A stretch of 64,000 nt of DNA, taken from Parachryseolinea silvisoli. Its GTDB lineage: Bacteria; Bacteroidota; Bacteroidia; Cytophagales; Cyclobacteriaceae. A program made the translations under genes and the position numbers. Shown here piece by piece: positions 27,237 to 36,708 of this stretch. The DNA is taken from NCBI RefSeq assembly GCF_021190955.1, contig NZ_JAIOAO010000003.1, positions 1,116,001-1,180,000 on the forward strand, given 5' to 3'. Each line of letters begins with the position of its first letter. Position 1 is the stretch's first letter. The notes below the pieces were generated by a model. That model saw only the letters and a program-made list of their open reading frames with translations, searched no databases and was not told where the DNA came from.

Positions 27237-29199
27237 TCGTTTCGTGCTGATCGGATTTTTCCTGTCAGCATGCCTGACTGGCTTCTGTCAGGTTCTCGAT
27301 TCTGAGAACAAGGTAGGCATTACCTTATCTGACGGACTCCAGGTAATTGCCTACGGCCGTGCCAACACGGCCTCCAGCTCATCCTACAACTATTTCTCCA
27401 ACGAGTATTATTACTTGCCCACCAACCTGCGGCTCTCTAAAAAGGAAGACGGCACGCCGGAGTTCATCTTCGTAAAGTATACGACAGAAGAGACCGTAGC
27501 GGCTGGGGGTGTACAAGGCGCCCTGATGCACTTCCTGATGGAGTGGGGCTTAACCCCCGCGCAAGAAAAGGAGCTACAGCAGAAGATTACCCAAAAGATT
27601 GGCGATCTGAAGAGCGTTAACCCAAAATATGCGCAAGTAAAAAATCCCAAAGTCGTCGGCCCTGTTACACTGAAGTCGGACATCGAAGGAGAGACCTTTC
27701 GCATTATATCGGGCACGCTGACCAACGAGAAGTTTACTCCCAATATGGTTACCTCGGGTAAAGCCGCGTTGGTACCGGGCGCCAAGATGGCCGTAGCCGC
27801 CATATTGGAAAAGAACGGTGCGCAATTGCTGGCCGCTACGTTTGAGAAGGCCCGTTCGATCACCGACGTGTCGCTCAGCCTGCGCTTTGCATACGAGGTA
27901 CTAACCCCTGCCGTAGATGGCGTCATCACCGTGAACTGGACGGAAATCAGCCGGATTTACCAGGAATATAGCCGCGAGTATTCGCACACCGATAAAGATG
28001 ACGACACCATGCCATTCAGCAACAGCTTAAAGGATGATGAGATTACCGATACAGAAAAAGATTCGCTCGTCAGCTTCCTCATGAAGAGTAAAGCCGTTGT
28101 GATCAAGCTTGACCAGTTGAAGCCCGATAACCCGATTGCCAAAGAAGTAACGGACGCTTTTATGGAATACTTCCTGTCGTCTGTAGCAGAAAAGGATTTT
28201 GCAGAGCCGGAAGAAGGCAAGCCGGTTAGCCCGGCGCCGGGTGAACGTTACCAGCCGTCAGAAGACCTGTATAAATATACATTCAACACCAAGCGGATTG
28301 AAAGCAAAACGAAGATAGGGATCGAGACCTATAGCCTGAAGCTGCGTATTCCCGTGGTACACGAATCAACGCTGACGGAAAACCTGGCCTCCTGGTACGA
28401 CGGCGTGAAGCACAACGCGAAGTGCGTCACGTCGGTAAACCTAAACGACCCTTTCTTCCAACACCGCGAAATACACCTGATCCTCGACGGTCAGGCCGAG
28501 CAGATGTTTGGTGATGAAGTCAACGCCGTATCGGTCGATATTCGCAAGAAACGCAGCAACGGCAACAGCTTCCAGGACGCTATCACCATCGACAAGACCA
28601 CGCTGGCAAAAGGTACACTGGCAAGCCTGACGTATGCTCGCGGCGAAGACAAAAACCCGGACGTATATGAATACCGCACCAGCTGGAACCTGAAAGGCAA
28701 CATCTATCCGCCCGACCCGAAGTGGGAGAAAGGCGACTGGAAAGGCATCAACCTGACCGCACCGGTGGTGCCCCGCACGATTCAATTCGAGGGTGACCTG
28801 ACGCAAATGCAGGAGATGGGTATTCCCCGTGCTACGCTGCAGCTGCGCTACCAGAAGTTCGGCAAAGAAGTGGAAACCAACATTCCGCTGACTGTATCAA
28901 AAGGGCAGGGGCTAATCGAAAAGACGATCTACACCGACAAAGATACCCGCGGCTATGTATACCGCCTGATCCTCACGCCGAAGACCGGCGAGAAATGTGT
29001 ATTGCCCTGGGAAGCCAAGATCAACGACGACTATGTGTTTGCTGTGATCCCCGAACAGCTCCGTGACAAAGAATCTGAAATATTCAAGCAAGCCGTAGAG
29101 CTGGGCAAGACCATTATTGCGCCCAAAGACGGCGAAGTAAACAAAGTCGACAAAGTACTGGACGGTTTCAAGGAAATATTCGATACCGTTAAGAACTGA
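27217..29199 (+). CDS. exported YYYLP-family protein, paralogue 3 (longest)
   Basis: I chose the ATG at 27217 (MKRPMINRFVLIGFF), which starts a signal peptide ending TGFCQ and overlaps the previous gene by 20 bp. The 660-residue product has YYYLP (64-68), P-E-F-I-F-V-K-Y, a GALMHFLMEWGL block, TSGKAALVPGAKMAVAA and LLAATF in place of LLWESF. The second half has LNDPFFQHREIHLILDGQ and a long C-terminal beta-rich portion (PRTIQFEGDLTQMQEMGI). It differs from the others in an acidic insertion near residues 255-300 and a longer C-terminal tail. No catalytic motif is visible. A possible RNA hairpin (29208-29235) follows the stop. Confidence 0.82.
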   Translation: MKRPMINRFVLIGFFLSACLTGFCQVLDSENKVGITLSDGLQVIAYGRANTASSSSYNYFSNEYYYLPTNLRLSKKEDGTPEFIFVKYTTEETVAAGGVQGALMHFLMEWGLTPAQEKELQQKITQKIGDLKSVNPKYAQVKNPKVVGPVTLKSDIEGETFRIISGTLTNEKFTPNMVTSGKAALVPGAKMAVAAILEKNGAQLLAATFEKARSITDVSLSLRFAYEVLTPAVDGVITVNWTEISRIYQEYSREYSHTDKDDDTMPFSNSLKDDEITDTEKDSLVSFLMKSKAVVIKLDQLKPDNPIAKEVTDAFMEYFLSSVAEKDFAEPEEGKPVSPAPGERYQPSEDLYKYTFNTKRIESKTKIGIETYSLKLRIPVVHESTLTENLASWYDGVKHNAKCVTSVNLNDPFFQHREIHLILDGQAEQMFGDEVNAVSVDIRKKRSNGNSFQDAITIDKTTLAKGTLASLTYARGEDKNPDVYEYRTSWNLKGNIYPPDPKWEKGDWKGINLTAPVVPRTIQFEGDLTQMQEMGIPRATLQLRYQKFGKEVETNIPLTVSKGQGLIEKTIYTDKDTRGYVYRLILTPKTGEKCVLPWEAKINDDYVFAVIPEQLRDKESEIFKQAVELGKTIIAPKDGEVNKVDKVLDGFKEIFDTVKN

Positions 29200-29207
29200 T
29201 CGGACAA

Positions 29208-29235
29208 ACAGGCGTTGGCTGTGGGCAGCGCCTGT
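29208..29235 (+). other. intercistronic hairpin
   Basis: ACAGGC (29208-29213) pairs with GCCTGT (29230-29235), and an inner GCTG pairs with CAGC, in the 61-bp gap between two paralogue genes. There is no T run, so it is not a terminator. It could be a processing or stabilising stem. Confidence 0.35.
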
Positions 29236-29260
29236 GCATCAACCCAAAACCCAAGTATAT

Positions 29261-31240
29261 ATGAAAAAGATCCTCTGTGTATGTATAACCATCCTCACCG
29301 TGTTGGGCGTCCAAACCGTCTATAGCCAAAAGGTGATGCTGGACGAACCGGTAAAAGCCGGGCCGCTGACAGTATTCCCGGATGTATCGGATAAAAACGC
29401 TTATTACTACGTTACGGATAAGCCACGCATCGCCACCGCAGCGAACGGTAAGCCTAAATTCTCGTTCCTGAAATATGTCGACAATAATGCCGCGAACAAG
29501 GAAGGCGACGGAGGCGGTCTGGTGCACGCTGTCGTGGTGCTCGAAGTAACGGATGAGCACCGCAAGCTGGCGGAGCGCGAGCTGCAACGCATCAAGCCCG
29601 GCGCCATACTAAAAGGCCCCATTCTGTTTACGGATGGAACGATCGCATTGATCTCCTCCATTGCGAACAAAGATGGTGAGTTTACCAAGCAGGTACTCGG
29701 CATTGGCAAGGCGCCTATTCTCGATGGCCACCAGGCAGCCATTTCCGTTTTGTTGAACAAGCAGGGAGCCAAGATCCTGTGGGAATCTTTCAAGACACCG
29801 ACGCCCGACATGAGCGTGTCGTTCGAGATGACGATGCAGGGGTACCGTTCGCCCAAGCGTGTGAAGATTGAAGCCAACTTCGAGCAAATCTATGAAAGTA
29901 CAGTCTTTCAGGCAGCTGCCGCGGTCAACGGCCCGGTACTGCTATCAGGTGAGATCAATTCTACTTTTGAAGACATGCGCAAAAGCGGTGCAATCAAAGT
30001 AGAACAATATGGAGAAGATGAAGATCTCGAGAAGGCATTAGAGACCGCTTATAGCAAACTTACTTCGATGATGTTTGATCCTGCCTCGGGTACCGGTTCT
30101 CCCAACCTCGGCCAGCTAGGTGCATCGGCAGGGGTAGGCGGCACGAGCCTGCTGGACCGCGCCACCACCCGGCTGAACGAAGAACGCAACAGTGCCCGTA
30201 CCCAGAACGCGGCCATCCGTGCGGAGAACCGTACGGCTGCTGACCGTCGGAGCGCTGCTGCGACCACAACCTCTACGGCAGGTACAACGTCTACCGCGGG
30301 TACGAGCACGACATCGACCACTGGCAGTACCACCACGGGAGGAACGGATGCCTCGTTGCGCGACGACGTACGCATCGGCCCCCGCCGGGCGATGGATGTG
30401 AGCGCCGGTTATACCGGGGGTAGCAACGTCAGCGGGCCGGCCGAAATACCACAGGTAGACGTTCCCTCGATTTCGATCGTGGCCAGTTACCAGATGAAGA
30501 AGGTTCGCCAATCAGGTAAGTTCAGCATAGACCTGAACAAATATACCGTCGACAATCTGGTGATGCGTTTCGATGAAAACTTCGGTCAGATCAAATGCAC
30601 CGACTGTTTCCGTGAAGCTAACCTGGAAGATCCGCTCTATGTACAACGCGATGTTTTTGCCTACCTCGACGGCTTTAATTCCGAAGACTTTGGTAAGTAT
30701 ATCAATTTTGCCAACGTCACAGTTCGCAAGAAGCACGAAGGCGGCGATGTGACCAATCAGGAGATCCGTATTGATAAAACAAACTTTAACACCACCGGCA
30801 ATACCTTTAAGGTGATCTATGGTTGGAAAAACGACGCCGACCGTGCCAAGTGGCTGGACTATGACTATAAAGTAGCCTGGAATTACTTCGGCGGCTTTAC
30901 CGAAGAATCTCCGTGGATCACTACCAGTATGGGCTCTGTACCTGTCTCGTCGCCGTATGTGCGGAAGATGCTCGACATAGAAGCTGATCCGGCCGTGTTC
31001 GAAGAGAAAGGCGTGCGCTCGGCCGAGGTAAAAGTTACCTATACGCTGGGGGGTAAAGAACAGGTGCGCAACTTCCGCCTCGATCCAAAGAAGACACTCT
31101 CCGGGCAGATCGACCTGCTCATGCCGGCACAGGCACTGGCCTATGAATACGAAATCAACTGGATACTCAAGACCGGTAAGACCATTAGCACCGGCAAGCT
31201 CCCGGGCACAAGCTCTCTCATCTTTGCCGACAATTTATAA
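29261..31240 (+). CDS. exported YYYLP-family protein, paralogue 4, with Thr/Ser/Ala-rich linker
   Basis: From the ATG at 29261 the product has 659 residues and a signal peptide (ending TVYSQ). Family blocks are AYYYV (47-51), P-K-F-S-F-L-K-Y, GGGLVHAVV (84-92), GIGKAPILDGHQAAISV and ILWESF. Between the two family halves lies a long disordered-looking linker with an Arg/Ala part and repeats of T-S-T-A-G and T-T-S-T (about residues 310-400). The second half has a CTDC pair (446/449) followed by LEDPLYVQRDVFAYLDGF, ANVTVRKKHEGG and WLDYDYKVAWNYF. It is closest to the protein encoded at 32819, which shares the GGG(L/I)VHA and C-x-D-C-F-R motifs. The linker suggests two modules joined flexibly. 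Function is unknown. Confidence 0.83.
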   Translation: MKKILCVCITILTVLGVQTVYSQKVMLDEPVKAGPLTVFPDVSDKNAYYYVTDKPRIATAANGKPKFSFLKYVDNNAANKEGDGGGLVHAVVVLEVTDEHRKLAERELQRIKPGAILKGPILFTDGTIALISSIANKDGEFTKQVLGIGKAPILDGHQAAISVLLNKQGAKILWESFKTPTPDMSVSFEMTMQGYRSPKRVKIEANFEQIYESTVFQAAAAVNGPVLLSGEINSTFEDMRKSGAIKVEQYGEDEDLEKALETAYSKLTSMMFDPASGTGSPNLGQLGASAGVGGTSLLDRATTRLNEERNSARTQNAAIRAENRTAADRRSAAATTTSTAGTTSTAGTSTTSTTGSTTTGGTDASLRDDVRIGPRRAMDVSAGYTGGSNVSGPAEIPQVDVPSISIVASYQMKKVRQSGKFSIDLNKYTVDNLVMRFDENFGQIKCTDCFREANLEDPLYVQRDVFAYLDGFNSEDFGKYINFANVTVRKKHEGGDVTNQEIRIDKTNFNTTGNTFKVIYGWKNDADRAKWLDYDYKVAWNYFGGFTEESPWITTSMGSVPVSSPYVRKMLDIEADPAVFEEKGVRSAEVKVTYTLGGKEQVRNFRLDPKKTLSGQIDLLMPAQALAYEYEINWILKTGKTISTGKLPGTSSLIFADNL

Positions 31241-31249
31241 CGCTCCACT

Positions 31250-32776
31250 ATGAAAAAGCATATCAGAAATATAGTCCTGGCGCTTGCTGTGACAGCCGGC
31301 ATCATCCCGGCGCTGCGGGCGCAGCAAATCATTGTTTATTTTCACGGGCCTACAGCCGCGATGACAACAAACTTCACCGGCGCAACAGCTTCGTATATAC
31401 AACCGTCGAATTGTGGTGCGACTTCGTATGGGTTCTCGCACGTTGTACTGGATAACCAAACGGCGCCGGTCTTCCGGAGCGCCTTCGCCGGCCTGAAGAT
31501 CGTGCAGACCTACGACTCGCTGACCAACGCCAGCTCCATCCTCCGTCGCCGGCTGATGCAGCTTCGTAGTATGTCCAACGGTCTGGTCGACACGGTCGAG
31601 ATCAATCTTTATGACGACCGTGCCGGTATAGCGGCACCAGGCCCTTGCAAATGCCGCGATAAGATCGGCGGCGTGTTCGGCGTCTGGCCGTGTGCCAGCA
31701 GCGAGCGCAACCATACCACCCGCGTGTACAAAGGCTGGGTAATGTTGGGCGAACTCGCCGCCAATCACATTATGGGCACCAGCTCCCCGGATTGGTGGGC
31801 CTGGTATAAAACGGTTGTACACGAATTCTCGCACACGCAGTTCGCGCTCGAGTACGATGCATCCAACCGGATTGTTCGCAATAAGTGGGGTAACAATGGC
31901 CTCGCGATATCGTACGGCGGCGACAAGGGCCACTGGGGGGACGAGTTGCAGGCCGACGAGCAGTCGGCGCTGGACGAGGGGCTCGCCACTTTCTGGGGCT
32001 TGGAGCGCCACACCAATGGCCGCAACTACCTGTTGAATTGGTTGAACCGGAACGACTCACGACTTTTCCTGGGCAGCCATTCCTTCCTGACCGGTGTGCC
32101 GGAAATGTGGAACCGGCCGCACGTAATGGAGTTTACAACGACAATTCCCGCGAGTCGCGAAGTGACGCCGCCGCATCGCAGCACCATTACGCTGGTGAAC
32201 GACTATATCGATACGGGTGCACGCTATGAGTTAAGAAGTTACCGCTGGCTGGATGTACCCGGTAGATATGTGTTCTATAACGAAATGATGTTTCAGGCCT
32301 ACGCTTGGTTCTTCTTTGACCAGGCGCTGCCCAGCCGCACCGAGGCGTTCGATGTAATGATGCGTGCCTGCCAGGTACTGACACCGCCCAACAACAGGCT
32401 GCGCTATCCGGGGATACTGGCTACAGCGCTGGCCAGCGAACTGGAAGCCTATGCACGGACGGCCGCGGGCAGAGCCGCCGAAACAAACCACCGCCTGGTG
32501 TCCAGCATGTTTGCGTATGCTCTGTATGACATCGTAACGCACTTCGATATAAGCGATGCCGAACTCACCCAGCGATTTAGTATCAGTCGGTCGCTGTCGA
32601 CCGCTACGCCGCCACAGGCCCTTACGCAATACTTCACACACCGCGCGGCCGTCAAACAATTGGCCTGTCCGCATCTGGGCGGTCCCAACTGTGTGGGTAC
32701 CGGTACGATCAACTTTGCCCGCGCAGTCACCGAAGTGAAGAATTACTTCACCGATTCCAGTCGCATACTCCGCTAG
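31250..32776 (+). CDS. exported metallopeptidase-like protein with HEFSH motif
   Basis: The 508-residue product has a signal peptide (ending ALRAQ, about residue 25). VVHEFSHTQFALEYD places a zinc-binding HExxH at His191-Glu192-His195, and SALDEGLATFWGLE provides a likely third ligand, Glu243, in the D-E-G-L-A context typical of gluzincin-type peptidases. Several Cys (C-K-C near 133-135, and others) suggest disulfides. I cannot place it in a named peptidase family. It is the only HExxH protein in the 18-gene run and sits between two YYYLP-family genes. It could mature or cut those proteins or an external target; this is inference. Confidence 0.7.
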   Translation: MKKHIRNIVLALAVTAGIIPALRAQQIIVYFHGPTAAMTTNFTGATASYIQPSNCGATSYGFSHVVLDNQTAPVFRSAFAGLKIVQTYDSLTNASSILRRRLMQLRSMSNGLVDTVEINLYDDRAGIAAPGPCKCRDKIGGVFGVWPCASSERNHTTRVYKGWVMLGELAANHIMGTSSPDWWAWYKTVVHEFSHTQFALEYDASNRIVRNKWGNNGLAISYGGDKGHWGDELQADEQSALDEGLATFWGLERHTNGRNYLLNWLNRNDSRLFLGSHSFLTGVPEMWNRPHVMEFTTTIPASREVTPPHRSTITLVNDYIDTGARYELRSYRWLDVPGRYVFYNEMMFQAYAWFFFDQALPSRTEAFDVMMRACQVLTPPNNRLRYPGILATALASELEAYARTAAGRAAETNHRLVSSMFAYALYDIVTHFDISDAELTQRFSISRSLSTATPPQALTQYFTHRAAVKQLACPHLGGPNCVGTGTINFARAVTEVKNYFTDSSRILR

Positions 32777-32818
32777 CCACATACGCACATCCCATCGTCA
32801 CGCATAAACGACACTCCT

Positions 32819-34576
32819 ATGAAAACGAATATTATATACTGTCTGTTCCTGCTGGCGGGGTGGCTCGGCGCTCACTCCTCACTGGCACAGCCGGTCTTTA
32901 TTGATCAACCCATTCAATGTGGTGAGTTACTGGTCTTCCCACATATCACAGACTCGACCAAGTATTATTACCTGCCGAACAAGCTCCGGCTGGGAGAAAC
33001 ACTATCGGGTCTGCCGCAGTTCTCCTTCCTGCGCTATGTCCAAAACGTCAAGACCAAGCCCGGCACCGACCAGGTGGTCGAGGGCGACGGTGGCGGTATT
33101 GTACACGCGCTGGTTCAGCTCAGTGTGCCGGAATCTGAGCTCTCACGCGCACAGAGTATGCTGCGCAGCAAAACCAAAAACAAAGAAGCTGTAATCGTTG
33201 GTCCGATTGTCTATAAAGGTGGAACCTTCGCGTTAATCTCCTCCTTCGCCGAAGAAGGATCAGACTTTACAAAGAAGGTCGTCGGTGTCGGGCGGGCGCC
33301 TGTATTTGTGGGCAACAAGGCAGCCTGCTCGATCCGACTGACGAAGCTCGGTGCCAAAATCCTGTGGGAGTCGTGTAAGACGCCCACACCTGATCTGAGC
33401 TTCTCTTTTGTCATGGACTTTGCCGGCTACCGCTCACCCATGCAGGCACGTGTAGAGGTAGACTGGGACAAAGTATATAAACATGAGGAGTTCAGTGCAG
33501 GCGTGCGGATCGGTACTCCGTATGTCAGCCTGGGAGCCGACATCAAGGCCGCCTTTGACGAGCTACGCGAAGATGGTACGATCAAGGTAATCAACTTTGG
33601 CGCCGACGATAAGATGGAATCCATGTTGGATGTGGCCTATAAGAAGATCCTGGACATGATGTTTGCTCCCTTCTCCATGCCGCCGGGCAGCGAAGAATCT
33701 ACAGTCGAGCAGATCGCAAATGGAATTAACACCATCGCCAAAGGCATTCAACAAAGCGCCAGCGCCGTCAGTTTTAATTTTGCCTATGAAATGAAACAGC
33801 AAAAGAAGTCGGGTCATTACGTCATCGACTTGAGCAAAGCTACGATGGAGACCATCAACTTCCGTTTCGACGAAAACCTGGGCAGCGATGTCGCGCAATG
33901 CAAAGACTGCTTCCGTTCGGTGAACCTCGACGATCCATTCTACAAGCAACGCGAGCTGCTGGTGTCAGTCGATGGCTTGAATTCCGACCAGTTTAGCAAG
34001 TATATCAACTTCGTCACGGTCAGCATGAAAAAAACGCATGCCAATGGCGCTGTCACCTACGATGAGCTACGCATTGCGGAAAAAGAATTTAAAGATGCAC
34101 AAGGCAATCCATTCCGCCTGTTGTATGGTTGGAAAGACCAGGGCGACAATGACCGCGACAAGTGGCTCACCTACGAGTATCAAACCAAGTGGAGCTTCTT
34201 TGGCGATCATACCGTGCAGCAAGACTGGACCAAGTCCGATCAGTTGGGACTAAACGTGGCGCCGCCATTCCACCCGGTAGCGGTGAGTGTCGAAGCGGAC
34301 CCGAAGCTGTTGCAAGAAGCCCAGATCCGCCTGGCCACCGTCAAGTTCTACTACGACTACGGTGCCGGCCTGAAAGAAGAACAGGTAACGATCAAAGGCA
34401 CACAACAAGTGCCGGCTGCGCTCGCGGAGTTTATGCTCAAGCGTGGTAACTACGACTATGAATACGAGATCGTTTGGCGCCTGATGGGCAGCAAGACGTT
34501 GTCCTCCGGTCGCAAGAAGTCATCGGATGCGTTGATCTATGTAGATGAAATTCCTGCCGATGCAAAAGTATTGTAA
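32819..34576 (+). CDS. exported YYYLP-family protein, paralogue 5
   Basis: The 585-residue product has a signal peptide (ending SSLAQ) and the clearest family motifs: YYYLP (49-53), P-Q-F-S-F-L-R-Y, GGGIVHALVQ (91-100), GVGRAPVFVGNKAA and ILWESC. The second half starts with CKDC (361/364), then VNLDDPFYKQRELLVSVDG, YINFVTVSMKKTHANG and WLTYEYQTKWSFFG. The C-terminus has the shared YDYEYEIVWRL and ends near VDEIP. It is the closest relative of the protein from 29261 but lacks the low-complexity linker, so the pair shows that the linker is an insertion. Role unknown. Confidence 0.83.
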   Translation: MKTNIIYCLFLLAGWLGAHSSLAQPVFIDQPIQCGELLVFPHITDSTKYYYLPNKLRLGETLSGLPQFSFLRYVQNVKTKPGTDQVVEGDGGGIVHALVQLSVPESELSRAQSMLRSKTKNKEAVIVGPIVYKGGTFALISSFAEEGSDFTKKVVGVGRAPVFVGNKAACSIRLTKLGAKILWESCKTPTPDLSFSFVMDFAGYRSPMQARVEVDWDKVYKHEEFSAGVRIGTPYVSLGADIKAAFDELREDGTIKVINFGADDKMESMLDVAYKKILDMMFAPFSMPPGSEESTVEQIANGINTIAKGIQQSASAVSFNFAYEMKQQKKSGHYVIDLSKATMETINFRFDENLGSDVAQCKDCFRSVNLDDPFYKQRELLVSVDGLNSDQFSKYINFVTVSMKKTHANGAVTYDELRIAEKEFKDAQGNPFRLLYGWKDQGDNDRDKWLTYEYQTKWSFFGDHTVQQDWTKSDQLGLNVAPPFHPVAVSVEADPKLLQEAQIRLATVKFYYDYGAGLKEEQVTIKGTQQVPAALAEFMLKRGNYDYEYEIVWRLMGSKTLSSGRKKSSDALIYVDEIPADAKVL

Positions 34577-34583
34577 CCCCCTT

Positions 34584-35141
34584 ATGCGTGTACTTGGGTT
34601 GTTCCTGGTGTTTAGCACAATGGCCATGCACGCAGCCATGGCCCAGGAGCAGGAGCTAAAGCCCGTGGACGATTCGTCCACGGCGCTTGGCTCTCTGTTC
34701 GGCGGCAATGCGTCCGGCATCACCGCCGTCAAGGTGGTGGCCAATACCGAGCAGAGTATAACCCTGCAGGTAAGCGTCAAAGGCATTCAGGGCGACGCCA
34801 CGGCGCTGAGCGGTGCCGTGCTTAACAAGCTCAAGAAACCGCTGGCGGACGTGGTCTGTGAAAGCCGCAAGCTCTCTGCCGGCGACGGCACGGCCGAGTT
34901 GAAGTTCCAGTTCAAACAAGGCAACGGTACCTATAAAAGCGGCTTCCTGGAATCGTATTTTGTCTCGCTGACGCTTACCAAAAAAGAAGGTATACTCGGC
35001 AGCCTCGACCTGGGCGACGACGTGTTGGGTGACAACACAGTCTACGCCTTTCAAAAGAAATGGCGTGTGAGTGGCAGTGCGTCCATGATCATCCCGGTGG
35101 TACTCATGCCCTTTAAATCGGCCGCCACCCTTAAACCGTAA
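34584..35141 (+). CDS. exported hypothetical protein, 185 residues
   Basis: I chose the ATG at 34584, 7 bp after the previous stop, because it begins a clean signal peptide (MRVLGLFLVFSTMAMHAAMAQ). In-frame ATGs at 34545 and 34560 overlap the previous gene and would add charged residues before the signal. The mature part is an about 160-residue, strand-rich protein (VKVVANTEQSITLQVSVKG, then TAELKFQFKQGNGTYKSGF) that looks like a single Ig-like beta sandwich. I do not recognise it. It sits between the YYYLP proteins and the two diverged relatives, 4 bp before the next gene. Confidence 0.7.
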   Translation: MRVLGLFLVFSTMAMHAAMAQEQELKPVDDSSTALGSLFGGNASGITAVKVVANTEQSITLQVSVKGIQGDATALSGAVLNKLKKPLADVVCESRKLSAGDGTAELKFQFKQGNGTYKSGFLESYFVSLTLTKKEGILGSLDLGDDVLGDNTVYAFQKKWRVSGSASMIIPVVLMPFKSAATLKP

Positions 35142-35145
35142 AGTC

Positions 35146-36690
35146 ATGAAACGATATGCAACGATACGCTTCCGATCCTTGCTGGCCTTGTTGCTGCTCA
35201 CAGCGACGCTACAGGTCCAGGCACAGGTAAAGGCTGAGCGCTCTGTGTCCAAAAAAGTTGTCGTAGCCCCAAAACGAGCGCTAAAAGAAACCGGCCCCGT
35301 GATCAAGACGCTGCCCGGCAACCAGACGCCGCCGTCGCAACAACCTTCGACACCGCCCAACCCGTCCACGCAGCCACCGCCGCCGACACAGCCGCAGGGA
35401 CAACCCACCGTGCCCTCGAAGGAACGTCGTGGCGCGGCCAATATACCGTTCTTCCTCACGAGCCAGATCGATGCCGACCGTGAATTCAACGCGCCCGACG
35501 TGCTGCACGTATTTAACACGGTATACCGCGATGCGAACATGCAGGCTGGGTACTATTACTTCTTACCAGCATCGTATAACCTTAGCTGGACTGCCGGCAC
35601 AGGCAAGTACGACTTCAACGCCACCTACAGCGCGGCCAATGCCAACGGCAGGGGTGAGACCACGGTCACCGCGATACTCAAGCCCAAGACCGGTAGCCGC
35701 GAGCTGAAGTTTGTGCGCGAGCTCGTAGAAGGAAACATCAAGGGCAAACCGGAGGCATCCTACGGTGTGACCGACCTGATCGCAATGCCCATGGCTCAGG
35801 CGCCGGAAATCGCATTCTCCAACCTCGGCCAGTTTGGCGTAGAATCCAAAGACATCTCCATCCGCGCGCCGTCCGACCTGATGGATCCCATCTATATCTC
35901 GTTTACCACGGGCCGCATAGACGACCTCATGGGCATGTTCTTCAACAACATCGGTCTGTATGGTGATGTGATCGTCTACCCGGCAGGCGAGGGTATGCCG
36001 GCTTCCATTCGTATACCGTTCAACCTCAAGATCGACGACGCGGGCACCTTTGGACGCTTTGAGCTTTTACCGGAGAACTGGCGCACCGGCTGGCAGAACA
36101 AAACCGACTTTCCCGTGGTGCTCACGCATTTCAACGTGCTGAAGAAAGAACCGACCGGAAACTTCAAGATCTATACCTGGCAAACGGGAGATCCGGAGGT
36201 ACCGGAGCAAGCCCGCGTGAAGTTTGACGCATCACGTGTGCCCACGTGGATCGATCAGGATGCCGGTGTCGTCAAAATGTGGATGGACTATACGGTCAAG
36301 CCGTGCGTCGCCTGTAACAACACGGTGAAAGAAAAGATCATAAAAGGCACCAGCGGCAGCCGCGTACGCAACATCGACGTGACAATACTGACACCGCTCG
36401 AGTTCACAGCCGGCCAGATGCTCAAAGTTCGGATTCGTTCGTTCCAGGCAGACCCCAACGGTCTTTCAAAGGCAGATCTGCCCACGCTGACGATCACGAA
36501 AGACAATACCACCCTGTCGGGTGGCCAGCTCTTTGTGCCCGATGGAGCATCACCAGACTTTGAATATATGCTGCAGGTATTTATGCCCGACGGCACGCGC
36601 TATGAGTCCGACCAGTGGAAGAAAGCCAGCGACCTCGACATTGTAGTCGGCACGAGCCAGGTAAAAGAAATGATCAGCCACTTTAAATAA
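35146..36690 (+). CDS. exported protein, diverged YYYLP relative A, with Pro-rich linker
   Basis: The 514-residue product has a signal peptide (ending QVQAQ), a basic stretch and a Pro/Gln/Ser/Thr-rich linker (about 60-90). A domain with AGYYYFLPASYNLSW follows (134-148), a variant of the YYYLP motif. The C-terminal part has KPCVACNN (Cys387/Cys390), GTSGSRVRNIDVTILTPLEF, LPTLTITKDNTTLSGGQLFV and a final strand-rich segment with MPDGTRYESDQW. The next gene encodes a close paralogue over all of this except the linker, so the two arose by tandem duplication. Function unknown; a surface or structural role fits the Pro-rich spacer and beta-rich composition. Confidence 0.78.
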   Translation: MKRYATIRFRSLLALLLLTATLQVQAQVKAERSVSKKVVVAPKRALKETGPVIKTLPGNQTPPSQQPSTPPNPSTQPPPPTQPQGQPTVPSKERRGAANIPFFLTSQIDADREFNAPDVLHVFNTVYRDANMQAGYYYFLPASYNLSWTAGTGKYDFNATYSAANANGRGETTVTAILKPKTGSRELKFVRELVEGNIKGKPEASYGVTDLIAMPMAQAPEIAFSNLGQFGVESKDISIRAPSDLMDPIYISFTTGRIDDLMGMFFNNIGLYGDVIVYPAGEGMPASIRIPFNLKIDDAGTFGRFELLPENWRTGWQNKTDFPVVLTHFNVLKKEPTGNFKIYTWQTGDPEVPEQARVKFDASRVPTWIDQDAGVVKMWMDYTVKPCVACNNTVKEKIIKGTSGSRVRNIDVTILTPLEFTAGQMLKVRIRSFQADPNGLSKADLPTLTITKDNTTLSGGQLFVPDGASPDFEYMLQVFMPDGTRYESDQWKKASDLDIVVGTSQVKEMISHFK

Positions 36691-36708
36691 CCCCAACCGG
36701 ATACTCCC

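Noticed and set aside
35300-35440. Possible repeat array in the Pro-rich coding region
   Set aside because: It is a Pro/Gln/Thr-rich protein linker with uneven units, not a DNA repeat or CRISPR array.
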